The notes under the pieces were generated by a model, which made no database searches, was not told the origin of the DNA, and was given only the letters and a program-made list of their open reading frames with translations. Below are positions 23,313 to 33,731 of a stretch of DNA of 64,000 bases, in pieces. Positions within the stretch are counted from its first letter, which is position 1. The number at the start of each line of letters is the position of its first letter. The stretch covers positions 3,584,574 through 3,648,573 of the forward strand of contig CM044958.1 of the NCBI GenBank assembly GCA_024516035.1, written 5' to 3'. Made by a program: the position numbers and the translations under genes. The stretch comes from Bactericera cockerelli. Lineage: Eukaryota; Arthropoda; Insecta; Hemiptera; Triozidae.

Positions 23313-23866
23313 CCCTTTTTCTCTTCATGCACCAGTCCACACGTGGTTCTAATCCGTCCCTTGTATCTAACCTTAAAATAATTCCCTGTATTTATCTACT
23401 CCACATAACTTCATGTCCTCTGGTTTGTATCATTATTGTTTTTCTCTTCTCTTGCTGTTGTTTCCAGTCCTTATTCATCCACGATCTCTTTTTTTTTTAT
23501 CCAACTCTATTTTCTTTTTCCCTCCTGTACAAAGTTATCCTTCCACTCGGCCTGTTAGTTTCATCTCTTTCTCTCTTCTTTCTTATCTTTGAGCTCCTTT
23601 TCTTCTGTAACATAACTTTGATGACTCCCTTGCATAATTCTATAGGCTGTGAGGTAAGCTTTGGATCCTTCAGACTCTTCCATTTTTCGACGAACCTTGA
23701 TGTAAACATTATAAACTCATACATTTATAAGGTAAGAGTTTACATCGTAGTAAATTTTGAGGCTGTCAAACTAACCATTTAGTAGGCTTCGAAATTTCCT
23801 TCATTATAAGCGTTTTGAAAAATTCAAGAACTTCATATAATAATAATAGTGCACGAATTTTTCCTC

Positions 23867-23985
23867 ATTATTTTGAATTTATGACCACATAATAATAAGG
23901 TTCTGAGGGTTATGTGGTAGAAAATGTTTTGAGGATTAACCTCGCCTGGTGGTTACCTTCCACTAAAGAGTATTATTATTATAAA
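23867..23985 (+). repeat. SINE family C body and tail
   Basis: GACCACATAATAATAAGG, TTAACCTCGCCTGGTGGTTA and a (TTA)n tail match the reverse complement of 46752-46870. The tRNA-like head is missing. Confidence 0.8.
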
Positions 23986-24111
23986 TACCAATTTACTGCT
24001 CAAAAACCAATGATAGGGAAAATTATAGAAACATCCGAGTATAATAATGATCTTTAATTTTGTATCTTTTGTATATACATTTTTGTGTTCCCATGACGTA
24101 CTACATTATAT

Positions 24112-24190
24112 AATATTTTTTGATCTTCTATACTTTATCAATTTCATTATAAAATATTTTTTGATCTTCTATACTTTATTAATTTAGTAT
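24112..24190 (+). repeat. 43-bp tandem duplication
   Basis: ATATTTTTTGATCTTCTATA followed by CTTTATYAATTT occurs twice in succession, ending near 24185. Confidence 0.75.
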
Positions 24191-24354
24191 TGAGATAGAC
24201 CATTTACCGGTGTCTTTGTGAATGCTTTACATAACTTTGCAAGAGCTCTGTACAAGCATATCCATGGCCGCGTTTGTTCCTAGCAGTGTTTGTACTTCTT
24301 CACAGCTTATCTCAACTTTTATGACTGAGAAATTTCTTGAAAGTTATTGCCTTC

Positions 24355-24690
24355 ATTCTCTTTTATGTTCTCTCTCTCTCATTCTCTTTTCCTGCTCCTC
24401 CTTTTATCTTACTTTTTCTTTCAGCTTTCTCTCCTCTTCGTTCATATTTCTATCCTCTTTTTTATCCATCTCTTGGGCATTTCTCTCTTTCACCCTCTCT
24501 CTCTCTCTCTCTCTTTCCTCTATACTCATACTCATCCTCTCTCTCTCTCTCTCTCACTCAATCTTTTAAGTATTTCACTTTTCTCTCTTTCTCCCTCCCT
24601 CCATCTCTCTCGTCTGTTCCTTCTTTATCTCTCTCTTTTTAACTCCATATCATCTCTCTCTCTCTCTTTCCCGTCCAGCCTTGTACAAAA
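24355..24690 (+). repeat. (TC)n-rich low-complexity block
   Basis: CT dinucleotide runs at about 24503-24524, 24538-24557 and 24650-24668 within a pyrimidine-rich plus strand. They generate three overlapping Ser/Leu/Phe frames that are not genes. Confidence 0.85.
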
Positions 24691-24925
24691 TGAACTTAAA
24701 AATTAAAAAGTCCTTTGGAATTTTTCCATTTTAATTTATGAAGTTAAAAAAGAAATAATATTTTTGGGGGGCTTTCAAGTTTTGCGGAGAATTTTTTTTT
24801 TTTTATGATAAGGGAAAATAAGAAATTAAGTAAATGAATTTCCATGGCGGATATTTTTGGCCTGTGGTTCAGTTTCAGCTTTCCAACCAGGCCAATTATT
24901 TGATAAAGTAGATATTTTTTTTTTC

Positions 24926-25122
24926 AAATTTGGGTTTAACGTTGCTCTCAACTACATGGTCATATCACGATGGGAGTGGTACCCTCCATTCACAGGAAAT
25001 TCACAAACGTGCTACCCATACTAACCCCAGAAAAGGTTGGGCCAGAATCCCAGTATCACGAAGTCTTCACCTCGCTGGACGTTGCTTAACTTTGGTGATC
25101 CTACGAGAATCGGTGCATTGTT
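24926..25122 (-). repeat. 5S rRNA-derived SINE, reverse orientation
   Basis: Read on the minus strand it begins CAATGCACCGATTCTCGTAG, GATCACCAAAGTTAAGCAAC, GTCCAGCGAGGTGAAGACTT, then the body (GGAGGGTACCACTCCCATCG) and GTTAAACCC with an A-tail at 24917-24925. The first ~15 bases of 5S are missing. Possible duplicated ATTTGATAAA-like flanks lie near 24896 and 25138. Confidence 0.85.
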
Positions 25123-25264
25123 TTTTTTTTTGCAATGAATTTTGATAAAATTCCAATATGTCTCATTAAAATTAGTTTAATGTATTTTGAAATCATTTAC
25201 CTACATCTGGAGGAAAAAAAAAAACAAAGCAGTACCTAAGGCCACTTGAAAAAAAAAACTATAA

Positions 25265-25810
25265 TTAAAATGATTCTGAGGGCGAAATTAATAGACAAAA
25301 TCGAGCACCTAAGTTATGACTTAACATTAGTGATCCCCATCTAAGATAATACACAAAATCTAGACTTAGCTCCACAGAGGTATTACAAAAATGTCTATGA
25401 ATTCCGCCCTCAAACTGCTGACCTCTTATCCCAACGTATACTTTTCCCATAAAAGGGACTTTTCGAAAATTTCTCATTCGGATAGCGTCATCAGAAAGCC
25501 CGCTTACCTCGTCACAGCTTAGGACGGCCATTAGTTTCATCCGTTCCAGCAAAACTCGGGCTCTATCGAAAGTATTAACAGTTATAAACGGTCCATTGGT
25601 GTACCGGGGATATGGAACTTGAAACGTGTTGAGCTCTGATAAGAGGTTTATTGATAAGTCCTCTTTGTTTTTCACTCGTATGAAGTATTTCTCCAGTCTT
25701 GGGCACATTTGCAGCTTGTGCTTCGGATAATTCTGTTGATGATGATAAACTTTATCTTCAACTCCCGGTGCAGAGCTCTGGAGGTATTTGGAAAATGCTC
25801 GTGCCTATTT
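25265..25810 (-). CDS. unrecognised open frame, possible exon or relic
   Basis: Reading minus from about 25810 to the stop at 25265, one frame stays open for ~180 codons in a GC-richer patch than its AT-rich surroundings. An in-frame Met at 25708 gives 147 residues. The peptide has ordinary globular composition (KLQMCPRLEKYFIRVKNKED, FQVPYPRYTNGPFI, DRARVLLERMK) and no repeat or low-complexity character. A consensus donor GAG|GTAAGC occurs on this strand at 25507, so an exon could end there; upstream a stop at 25811-25813 coincides with a weak AG acceptor. The adjacent frame at 25672-25878 also looks protein-like (GDFKRHHITVRKNRHEH), so a frameshifted relic is an alternative. I do not recognise any family. 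Confidence 0.35.
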
Positions 25811-25879
25811 TTTCTGACTGTGATATGGTGCCGTTTGAAATCTCCTATTGCATAGTTTGTTTTTATAGCTTCACACATT

Positions 25880-26892
25880 GTAAGTCCTATTGATATTGAA
25901 GTTGCGTTATTGTGGGCTTTTAGATAATTCTAGGTATGGTCAACGCGATCGACCAGCGCGTGGCACCTCGGCTGAACTTGTACAAGATGTTCAATATATT
26001 ATGCCAGAATTTCTAGAACATATTTAATTTAGAACTAAAACAAAGAACACAATATATAAGGCTTTATTCTGTACGAAAAATTGTAAAACAAACTTCTCCA
26101 TGCACGAACCACTTAAGAGAATCATAAAAGTATACATATAACCAAGCCTCTAATAAAGATCCCATCGATATATTTTGTGGCAATATTCAAGATTTTAAAA
26201 AGAAAATTCTGAACATCAATTTCACATGAATTATATTGTACCGGAAAGAAGAAAAAGAAAGAAAAAAAAAATCTATGTATACAATGTCTTTGATTGATTT
26301 TAATGCTGTGTCCGAAAGGCAACTACAATTTTGTATCAGTCCGTTAAAATAAAAATTTTTAATTGTTTCTCTTTTTCCATACCATCTTGCATGCTTATAG
26401 AACCTATTTTTTCTCTTTTATTATCATAATTGTTTTAATAGTACCTAACAATCGTTATTCCTATCTATTATATGTACAGGTTTTATGTAACAATTTATCA
26501 TAAATAAACATGGGCTATGACCGTTAATTTGTGTAAAATAAACCAATTCTTATTTCTTGTATGAAGTTTGCTCACAATAATTTCCTATCCAAACGCCAGT
26601 CACAATACCTACCTATACTTATCCATAACCTCAGTGCCTCTATTCCTTCATCCATATTGTTTATTTTACTACCATTGCTTCCTCGTAAATCTCATGCCGT
26701 GACAATCCAACTTCTGCCATGCACAGAATATTTTTATGTTGACGATATTGTTATCCTTTTCGAATATTTTATGTATCCTGCCATAAAGGTTTACTGTTGG
26801 TTGTAGGGGAATAAAAGATATTGTTTTGTCACCAAGGTGGATAAGTCAATCGTAAACCAAGCCGTGTCGTTCCTGGTTGAATCAATCCTAGA
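25880..26892. other. unassigned AT-rich DNA
   Basis: Nothing with support; short frames only. Confidence 0.4.
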
Positions 26893-27060
26893 TAACAAGT
26901 TATTTGTTGTGCTCTTGATACAAGTCATTTTATACTTGTAAATTTGTGGCGTAATATTGTTTATAGCAAGATATTTATTTGTTGTGCTCTTAAGACAAGT
27001 CATTTTATACTCTTGTAAATATGTGGCGTAATATTGTTTATAGCAAGATATTTTGTTGGC
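26893..27060 (+). repeat. 75-bp tandem duplication
   Basis: TTATTTGTTGTGCTCTT, ACAAGTCATTTTATAC, TGTGGCGTAATATTGTTTAT and AGCAAGATATTT occur twice in a row. Confidence 0.85.
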
Positions 27061-27497
27061 TTCATAATACAAAGTATTATATACTTTTAAATTTTAAGAA
27101 TATATTATCTTTAATATCTATAAAATTGTCGACTTTTTTAAATACTTTATGTTTTTATTGTTGCTGTCCGGCTGTAACCATTGTTGATTGGAAGAAATTT
27201 GTTGTTTTCTTTCCAGAAGCTAGTTTTTACCTATTTCATATTTTGAAATTTGTGAGATAATTTTTGTTTTTATAACTGATTGTACCCACACAAAGTTGTG
27301 TAACATTAGACGTTAACTTTATCTAGTAAAAGTATACAATACGAGTGTTTGTAAGTAATTCTTTGATTAGTACCTAATAAGTATAGGTATACACTTAAAG
27401 TATTCACCCATGAAGTACACGTATTCACCCATTAAAAGACAGTAAGTCTTTACCTTAACAGTTTAAACATGCTATAGTCTATTTTCTTTAAATTGCC

Positions 27498-27640
27498 CAC
27501 GTCAGTAGCTTGATCGATAAGGCGACGGACTTTTAACCAGGAGGTCGGTGATTCAAGTCCCGGGTTCAGCGAAAATTTAGTAAAGCGAGTTTGAATGATT
27601 GTGATATCATGAAAGTGATTAACACAAATATGATAACTTT
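27498..27640 (+). repeat. SINE family A
   Basis: Near-complete head (CACGTCAGTAGCTTGATCGA, GGTGATTCAAGTCCCGG) and tail (ATGATAACTTT). I could not identify a convincing target duplication. Confidence 0.88.
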
Positions 27641-27739
27641 TTTAACTCTCTTTTTTAAATAAAGAAACGAAAATCTGTGAAATACCTTTATTAGAAAACA
27701 CTTGTAATACATACTTTCCGCTATCCGCTTCCTCTCTCT

Positions 27740-28440
27740 ATACTTTTTCTTTGCCACGTTATCCTCGTTCCTCCTCTGTTCATTATTTGAACAACACAAA
27801 TCTTCCTTCCTCCTTCCCTAAGTCCATTCCTCCCTCCATGCCTTGACCTCCTTCTAAGAAGAAATGATGTTCTTCTTTAATTTTCTCTATTTTTCTTTCC
27901 CCCACTTTTATTCTACCTTCTCTTCCACCCCTTTCAGGTTTATTCTTCCTCCTTCTTCTTCCTTTCTTGTCTGGTTCCCCCCTTCTGCTATTTCTCCCAC
28001 CACTCCTCCTTGCCCTACCTGTATTTCTTGCTCTCCTTTCTTATTCTCCTCCAACCTCCTCCTTCTATCCTCTATTCCTCCTTCCCATACCACTATTCCT
28101 CTTATTTTCTTCTACGCCTTCCTCTTTCCTCCGATTCTATTCCTCCTTTCCTCGTCTCGATTCCTACTTCCCGTACCTCTATTCCTCCTTCTTACTTCCA
28201 CTCCAACTTCTTGTCCTTGTCCCTCTTTCCTTCTAATCCTTCCTTTATCCCCCCTCTCCTCCCATCCTTCTACTTCTCCTTCTCTTTTCTCCTACAACCA
28301 CCTTCTTCTTATTTCTTCTCCTCTTTTTGTCTCCTCCCCTCCTTCCATTCTTTCTTTCCTCTCTCATCTTCCTACTCCTTTCATCCCCCCCCGTGTCGAA
28401 CCTTCTCTCAATTTTTCTTACATTAAAGTTCAATTTAATT
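27740..28440 (+). repeat. pyrimidine-rich low-complexity block
   Basis: Seven hundred bases of almost pure C/T on the plus strand. It opens frames in all three phases (up to 275 codons, Pro/Ser/Leu/Phe) and complementary Arg/Lys/Glu frames on the minus strand. None has a domain; I treat all as artefacts. Confidence 0.85.
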
Positions 28441-28523
28441 TTGTAATTTTGTTCCAACTTTTTTTTTTCACAAAGGGAAAAAAAGAAATAATTAAGGGAT
28501 GTTGTATTTTTCTTTTTGTTTAT

Positions 28524-28551
28524 TTCTCTCTCTCTCTCTTTCTCTCTCTCT

Positions 28552-28583
<32 letters not shown>
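28524..28583 (+). repeat. (TC)n microsatellite
   Basis: About 60 bp of TC repeats interrupted by short T runs. Confidence 0.95.
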
Positions 28584-28587
<4 letters not shown>

Positions 28588-29048
28588 TGTTTCTTTCTTT
28601 TAATTTATATTTTATTTCTCTCCTTGATGTTCAAATTGTATTCGTTTTTTTTACGCTTTATTTTTTGCGTCTCGTTCGCTCGTTATATTGAAACAACTTG
28701 ACATAAATGAAAAAGATAAAAGCAATTTGTTTAAAACAATGACAGAACCCATGACGAGAAGTGACAGATGAAGGGGTGACAATACTAGGAATCAACCGGA
28801 TAGACATTTTTCTTGTTTTAAAAAATATGAAAAGACAAAAAAAAATATATAAATAAACAAATTGAAATTTTGGAATTAGTGAAGAGTTCACAGTTCATTT
28901 TTAGCCTCCTTGCATAAACTTAATGAAAATATCAAGTTTAGCGACCATCGAATATCATGATGTCGTTGATGCTACTTATTAAAAAAAAAAAAAAAAATTA
29001 AAAGAGTAAAAAAGACAGTTTTAATATTTGGCACCGTAATTGTCATTT
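28584..29048. other. unassigned AT-rich DNA
   Basis: No gene; poly-A near 28981-28997. Confidence 0.4.
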
Positions 29049-29180
29049 ACCCACCTCGGTAGCTTGATTGATAAGGCAGCGGACTTGTCCCTTGGAGGTC
29101 GGTGGTTCAAGTCCCGGTTTCAGCGTCGATTTAGTAATGCGAGTTTGAGAAGTTGTGATATCTTGAAAGGATGACTTTTT
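29049..29180 (+). repeat. SINE family A
   Basis: Good head (ACCCACCTCGGTAGCTTGAT, GGTGGTTCAAGTCCCGG) and a shortened tail. GTAATTGTCATTT before the element and GTAATTGCCATTT after it (near 29178 and 29210) suggest a target duplication of about 13 bp, itself duplicated on the right. Confidence 0.85.
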
Positions 29181-29249
29181 ATAGTAATTGCCATTTTTTT
29201 TTTTTTTTTGTAATTGCCATTTAGTTTGTAGGTTATCATGTTTTTTAAT

Positions 29250-29335
29250 ATTTCTCAAACCCACCTTACTAATATCTACCATACTAGGGACTTGAACCAC
29301 CGACCTCTGCTGAGTCAATGATCACATAGATCACT
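29250..29335 (-). repeat. diverged SINE A-like copy
   Basis: Minus-strand GGTCGGTGGTTCAAGTCCC and AAACCC-flanked tail of family A, with a divergent anticodon-arm region. Confidence 0.55.
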
Positions 29336-29390
29336 GAGTTAAGCTGAAAAACAATTTTTAGTCGCGGATATATTGGTGAAATTTATTCTT

Positions 29391-29816
29391 ACAGGGTGTC
29401 CCATCAGTCAACTTTCGATTTTCAAGTGTCAACCCCTTTTTTTCGTATTATTATTTTCCTTTTAAGTAATTTGAAATAATCACACGATGCATTCCGGTAA
29501 GAGATCCTAAGCGAATACCTGAATTTTAAGCTAGCAGTGGCGTTGCTAGACTTACCTTTTTGGGGGGGGGGGGGTTGAGAGGATTTGGGGGGGGGTGGGT
29601 TGTTTGAGGGGGGTTCAGAAATCTCGCCTAACGTATATTCCTTCTTTCCTGGGTTTTTTTGGAAATTTCGGGGGGGGGGGGGAGGTTTTGTCCCCAAACC
29701 CCCCCCCCCCTGGCTACGCCACTGCATGTTAGTCCCTTTTTAATCGCTTTGTTTTTCCATGCTAAATAACGCAGTACAAGAAGTGGTATCTCTTCTACAG
29801 TGACCACCCTGTAGAA
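29391..29816. mobile_element. ACAGGGTG-ended element carrying a nested MITE
   Basis: TACAGGGTGTCCC at 29391 and CCACCCTGTA ending at 29816 are inverted termini. The left interior (CAACTTTCGATTTT) matches sequence inside the large palindrome at 31.63 kb, so both belong to one group. The hAT-like MITE at 29535-29724 sits within it. Superfamily not determined; TA at both ends would suit a Tc1/mariner-like target. Confidence 0.55.
29535..29724. mobile_element. G-rich hAT-like MITE
   Basis: Inverted ends CAGTGGCGTTGCTAG and CTGGCTACGCCACTG, with 8-bp flanks TAAGCTAG (29527-29534) and CATGTTAG (29725-29732) matching at 5 of 8. CAGTGG ends and 8-bp duplications suit hAT elements. The interior has long G runs (29562-29574, 29588-29596, 29670-29684) and a C run (29699-29710). 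A 101-codon minus-strand Pro-rich frame is an artefact of these runs. Confidence 0.7.
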
Positions 29817-29829
29817 GAGATATTAGTCC

Positions 29830-30021
29830 AAGTTAAATAATTAAGTATGTAGCTCGATGGATAAAGTAGAGGAATTGACAGATGGGAGTCGTTGGTTCGA
29901 GTGTTTCATAGCCTCTTTATTGTAGCCAATAATCAGCAGCTATTGGCTGTATGGGATGGCCTTGCCAATCCCATACAGCCTGAAGTGTGTAGACTGAAGA
30001 CGCTTGTGGTCTGTATTGTAG
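29830..30021. other. unassigned segment with a tRNA-like fragment
   Basis: 29848-29905 (TGTAGCTCGATGGATAAAGT, then GTTGGTTCGAGTG) has A-box and B-box-like motifs of a tRNA-derived SINE head not assignable to families A-E. A short inverted pair, CTGTATGGGATGG / CCATACAG, follows at 29948-29980. Confidence 0.35.
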
Positions 30022-30029
30022 TTTGACCA

Positions 30030-30235
30030 TTTCGTAGTATGCATCGCCTCTGCCGGGTCAACACGAATACACCGGAAAGTATTCCTTACGAACAACTGCA
30101 ATAATATGTATTACAATTGTTTCGTTTTTAATACGATTCTTTTGTCGGAACTGGGGTTCGAAGTCCGAACCCGAGATTCGAACCCGGGACATTCCGTATG
30201 ACAGATATCTTGCCACTATGCTTATCGCGCTCAGT
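30030..30235 (-). repeat. SINE family E, diverged
   Basis: On the minus strand it has a tRNA-like head with B box (GGGTTCGAATCTCGGG) followed by GTAAGGAATACTTTCCGGTG and CGTGTTGACCCGGC, aligning with the copy at 50753-50998. Confidence 0.65.
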
Positions 30236-30479
30236 AGTGAGACACATCATATTCTCTAATTTCTGAGAATGTACTTGGAAGACTAGGAGTTAGAGAGATT
30301 ATAGTTTTAATAAAGATTTCTACCAGACTAGCTACTTCAGTTCTCACGAGCTTGCTGACATTTGAGAAGCACAAGCACAACAAAACCATATCTTGATATA
30401 AAAGTTGAGCTTTTTAATTAGATTCCCTGCGACTTAATAAGACTTTATGAGGAAACTGTGAGAACAAGTTTTGAGCGAA

Positions 30480-30915
30480 AGTTTCTTTCCCCTCCCCTTC
30501 TCGCCAGTCTTACTTCCTCCCCTGTTTAAGCCATTAGCTCCGTTGCCTCTTTCTCCCTCCCCTTGTGTAATACCTCACACTCCTCCCATCCTACATCCTC
30601 TTTAGCCCCACCCTCTTTTCCCTCCTCTCATTTACCACACCTTCAGTCATTATCTCCATACCCTCTCTGTCTACTCACTTTTCCTACTTCTTTCGCTAGC
30701 CACTCCTTTTTTCCTCCTCACCTGCAGTCATTAGCTCCACCCCTCTCTTCCCTCTCCCCTCGAGCCACTACTTCTTATCGCTCACCTAATCCGCCTAATA
30801 CCCTCCCCTCCCTCAGTCATTAACTCCACCCCTTTTTTGATTATACCCTCCCCCACTCTCAGTCATTATCTCTCACCTCTTTTCCCCGCCTCCTAACCAC
30901 CCTCCTCTTGTCGGG
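30480..30915 (+). repeat. pyrimidine-rich block with decayed ~70-bp units
   Basis: C/T-rich plus strand in which CAGTCATTAGCTCCACCCC-like phrases recur (near 30645, 30728, 30812 and 30861). A Ser/Pro/His frame here is a shadow. Confidence 0.7.
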
Positions 30916-31020
30916 TTGTCATATATGAACGAGGTGTAAAACTGCTTAGAAGTTGGAGAAGTTTTAATAGCTGTAATATCCTCTGGGATGCTCGTGATAC
31001 GATGTCGGAAGTTCCTTTGC

Positions 31021-31320
31021 CAGGGGAGGATGTTTGGGGACTGAAGATGTCAGGGGAAGATGTGAGGGGACTGAAGATGTCAGGGGAGGAAGTGAGGTGA
31101 CTGAAGATGTCAGGGGAGGATGTGAGGGGACTGAAGATGTCAGGGGAGGATGTGAGGGGACTGAAGATGTCAGGGGAGGATGTGAGGGGACTGAAGATGT
31201 CAGGGGAGGATGTGAGGGGACTGAAGATGTCAGGGGAGGATGTGAGGGGACTGAAGATGTCAGGGGAGGATGTGAGGGGACTGAAGATGTCAGGGGAGGA
31301 TGTGAGGGGACTGAAGATGT
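31021..31320 (+). repeat. 30-bp minisatellite, 10 units
   Basis: The unit CAGGGGAGGATGTGAGGGGA plus CTGAAGATGT repeats with exact 30-bp spacing; the central units are identical and the outer ones differ by a few bases. Because 30 is divisible by three, all phases stay open, giving 10-residue repeats such as SSVPSHPPLT on the minus strand. No start context or flanking domain supports a protein. Confidence 0.97.
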
Positions 31321-31431
31321 TGAAAATCCATGTTTGAAAAATAGATCATGTTTATGATAAATTACATACAATCATAGGTATACTGATCTACTGTTTACTA
31401 ATACCATGGAACTCACCTACACTAATATGTA

Positions 31432-33275
31432 GGGTTGGGTGGAAGAGATTGCCATAGGCAATAACCCCACCCTTCAGTTAGGACATACAGGGTGTCCCAC
31501 CAAACTTGGACACCTCAAATTACTCGGCCCCTGAAAGAGTTTTTGAAAAATAAAAAAATCTAGGGTACATGTGCTAATTATGCGGTTTCAGTTATGAAAT
31601 TTTTTTTATACAGGGTGGTTCAAAAGTCAGAAATTGAGGTGTCAACTTTCGATTTTTAAATGAATCGACCTGAATTTTATTTGATAATTTTACTTCTAAA
31701 TGATTCTTGAGTACTTTTTTAAACAAAAATATTACATACAGGGTAGTTTTTTTTCGACCAATTTTTTTTCTAAATCTTGAATATCTCAAGTTCGGTTAAT
31801 TTTTTCGATAACAAGAAGAAAATGTGTTTGTGTAATGAATACATGCACTTTCAATTGCCATCAAAAAAATTTATACAGGGTGGTTCACAAGTGAAATAAT
31901 GACTTGATTTTTTTTAAAACCGAGTTTTTTTAATTTTTTATTTAGGATTAATAATTCTCGTCTAATTTTACACATTTTTCGTTAGTCATATCGAAAAACA
32001 AAACTAAAGTGTTGTACAGGGTGAGACATAATTTTTTTGTAACACCCTGTATATGGGCAGTCACAGAGACGCAAAATTAAATATAAAGACTAAATATGCA
32101 AGAAAAACTTTGATTTTTAATTAAACTAAAAAGTTATGGTGTTTTAACTAATATTGTCGCATGGACCACCCTGTAGATATTTTCTTAAACTATCATGTAG
32201 GTACTCTAAGTTGTATAAAATTCAACGAACACTTCAAATCATGTGGGAAAAACAAGTAAAAAACACGAATTTGAAGCCATTTTCAATTTGGTGTCCACAC
32301 TGAATGTTTTTAAAACTTGAAATAAAAAGTAGGTAGTTGTAGACACAAAATTGAGCATGGCTTTTTGAATTCATTTTTTTTCTTTCAGATTTGAACTCCT
32401 CGTTGAATTTTAGACAGTTTCGACTACCCATATGATGGTTTAAGAAAATATCTACAGGGTGGTCCATGCGACAATATTAGTTAAAACAACATAACTTTTT
32501 AGTTTAATTAAAAATCAAAGTTTTTCTTGCATATTTAGTCTTTATATTTAATTTTGCGTCTCTTTGACTGCCCATATACAGGGTGTTACAAAAAAATTAT
32601 GTCTCACCCTGTACAACACTTTAGTTTTGTTTTTCGATATGACTAACGAAAAATGTGTAAAATTAGACGAGAATCATTAATCCTAAATAAAAAATTAAAA
32701 AAACTTGGTTTTAAAAAAAATCAAGTCATTATTTCACTTGAGAACCACCCTGTATAAAATTTTTTGATGCCAATTGAAAGTGCGTGTATTCATTACACAA
32801 ACACATTCTCTTCTTGTTATCGAAAAAATTAACCGAACTTGAGTTATTCAAGATTTAGAAAAAAAATTGGTCGAAAAAAAACCACCCTGTATGTAATATT
32901 TTTGTTTAAAAAAGTACTCAGGAATCATTTAGAAGTAAAATTATCAAATAAAATTCAGGTCGATCCATTTAAAAATCGAAAGTTGACAGCTCAATTTCTG
33001 ACTTTTGAACCACCCTGTATAAAAAAAATTTCATAACTGAAACCGCATAATTAGCACATGTACCCTAGATTTTTTTATTTTTCAAAAACTCTTTCAGGGG
33101 CCGAGTAATTTGAGGTGTCCAAGTTTGGTGGGACACCCTGTATATGTGTGTATATATTTTTTTATTCTTTTTCCTTTTTACTGTGTCGATTATATTGTTT
33201 TGATTCTTTAAATGTTATAATAATTATTTTTACTGTACATATGTCTTTTTTATGTAATAAAGAGTTAAATAAGAA
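31432..33275 (+). repeat. LINE 3'-UTR tail split by a palindromic insertion
   Basis: 31432-31484 (GGGTTGGGTGGAAGAGATTG, GCAATAACCCCACCC) and 33144-33275 (TATGTGTGTATATATTTTTT ... AATAAAGAGTTAAATAAG, then AATAATAAT) together form the same block as 18945-19055. The AATAAA and terminal (AAT)n suit a LINE 3' end. The foldback element occupies the gap. Confidence 0.65.
31485..33143. mobile_element. 1.66-kb foldback element with iterated ACAGGGTG motifs
   Basis: Two arms of about 820 bp are near-perfect reverse complements around a short centre near 32314. The outer ends are TACAGGGTGTCC and GGACACCCTGTA, with TA at both boundaries. TACAGGG-type motifs begin at 31486, 31609, 31737, 31874 and 32015 on plus, and inverted ones lie at 32043 and 32167; the right arm mirrors all seven. 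The modules are thus ~125-140 bp, each headed by the motif. No open frame of interest exists; small mirrored frames are shadows. Arms differ at scattered bases and in the innermost ~100 bp. It resembles a foldback or composite MITE; no family name is claimed. Confidence 0.85.
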
Positions 33276-33635
33276 TAATAATATAAGTATTCTAGTCTAG
33301 TCTCTAGATTCTAGGTTCTACTATCTTATATCTACTTTATATTAGTGTCTTATATGTATAAAATTATACATAGGTACATCAAGAATACATTTTTCGTACA
33401 GCTTTTAGATTTTGGAACTTTTAAGAATTAGATATTCCATGATTCAAAAGTTACATGGATTAAAATAGAGTATGACTTTTATTTCTATGTTGCATAGTGC
33501 ATTAGATTTTAATCAGATTAGAAGTTTCAGAACTGATAATTATACCGGGTGGTTGCACTACGTAATAATATACAATATTCATGTCTGTAGAATTAGGCGA
33601 GACATTTGGTCATCCAAAATGCCATTGACAGTAAA
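33276..33635. other. unassigned AT-rich DNA
   Basis: No feature seen apart from short AT-rich runs. Confidence 0.4.
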
Positions 33636-33731
33636 ATGCGTCTTGGGCTTACTGCTGGAATAATAGAACTCATTGGTTCTAATTAGCGCCGGCGGTCAGT
33701 ATAAACAGGGCGATATTATTATTATTACTAT
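33636..33731 (+). repeat. SINE family B 3' half
   Basis: GTCTTGGGCTTACTGCTGGA, a variant of the CTAATCGGGCAGTATAAA segment, and an (ATT)n tail. The tRNA-like head is lost. Confidence 0.75.

Noticed and set aside
27864..28691. 275-codon Pro/Ser/Phe/Leu frame and other frames in the same block
   Set aside because: The DNA is almost pure pyrimidine, all phases stay open, and there is no domain, signal or splice context.
29422..29727. 101-codon Pro-rich minus-strand frame
   Set aside because: It reads through the G runs of a MITE and its ends are the MITE inverted repeats.
31021..31320. CRISPR-like array
   Set aside because: Units are contiguous 30-bp tandem repeats with no spacers, in a eukaryotic setting.
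30964..31371. Repeat protein SSVPSHPPLT on the minus strand
   Set aside because: It follows directly from a 30-bp minisatellite, with an equally open frame on the other strand and no flanking coding sequence.
32839..33036. Mirrored frames at 31592-31789 (-) and 32839-33036 (+)
   Set aside because: They are the same arm of the palindrome read twice; no motif, and low coding character.
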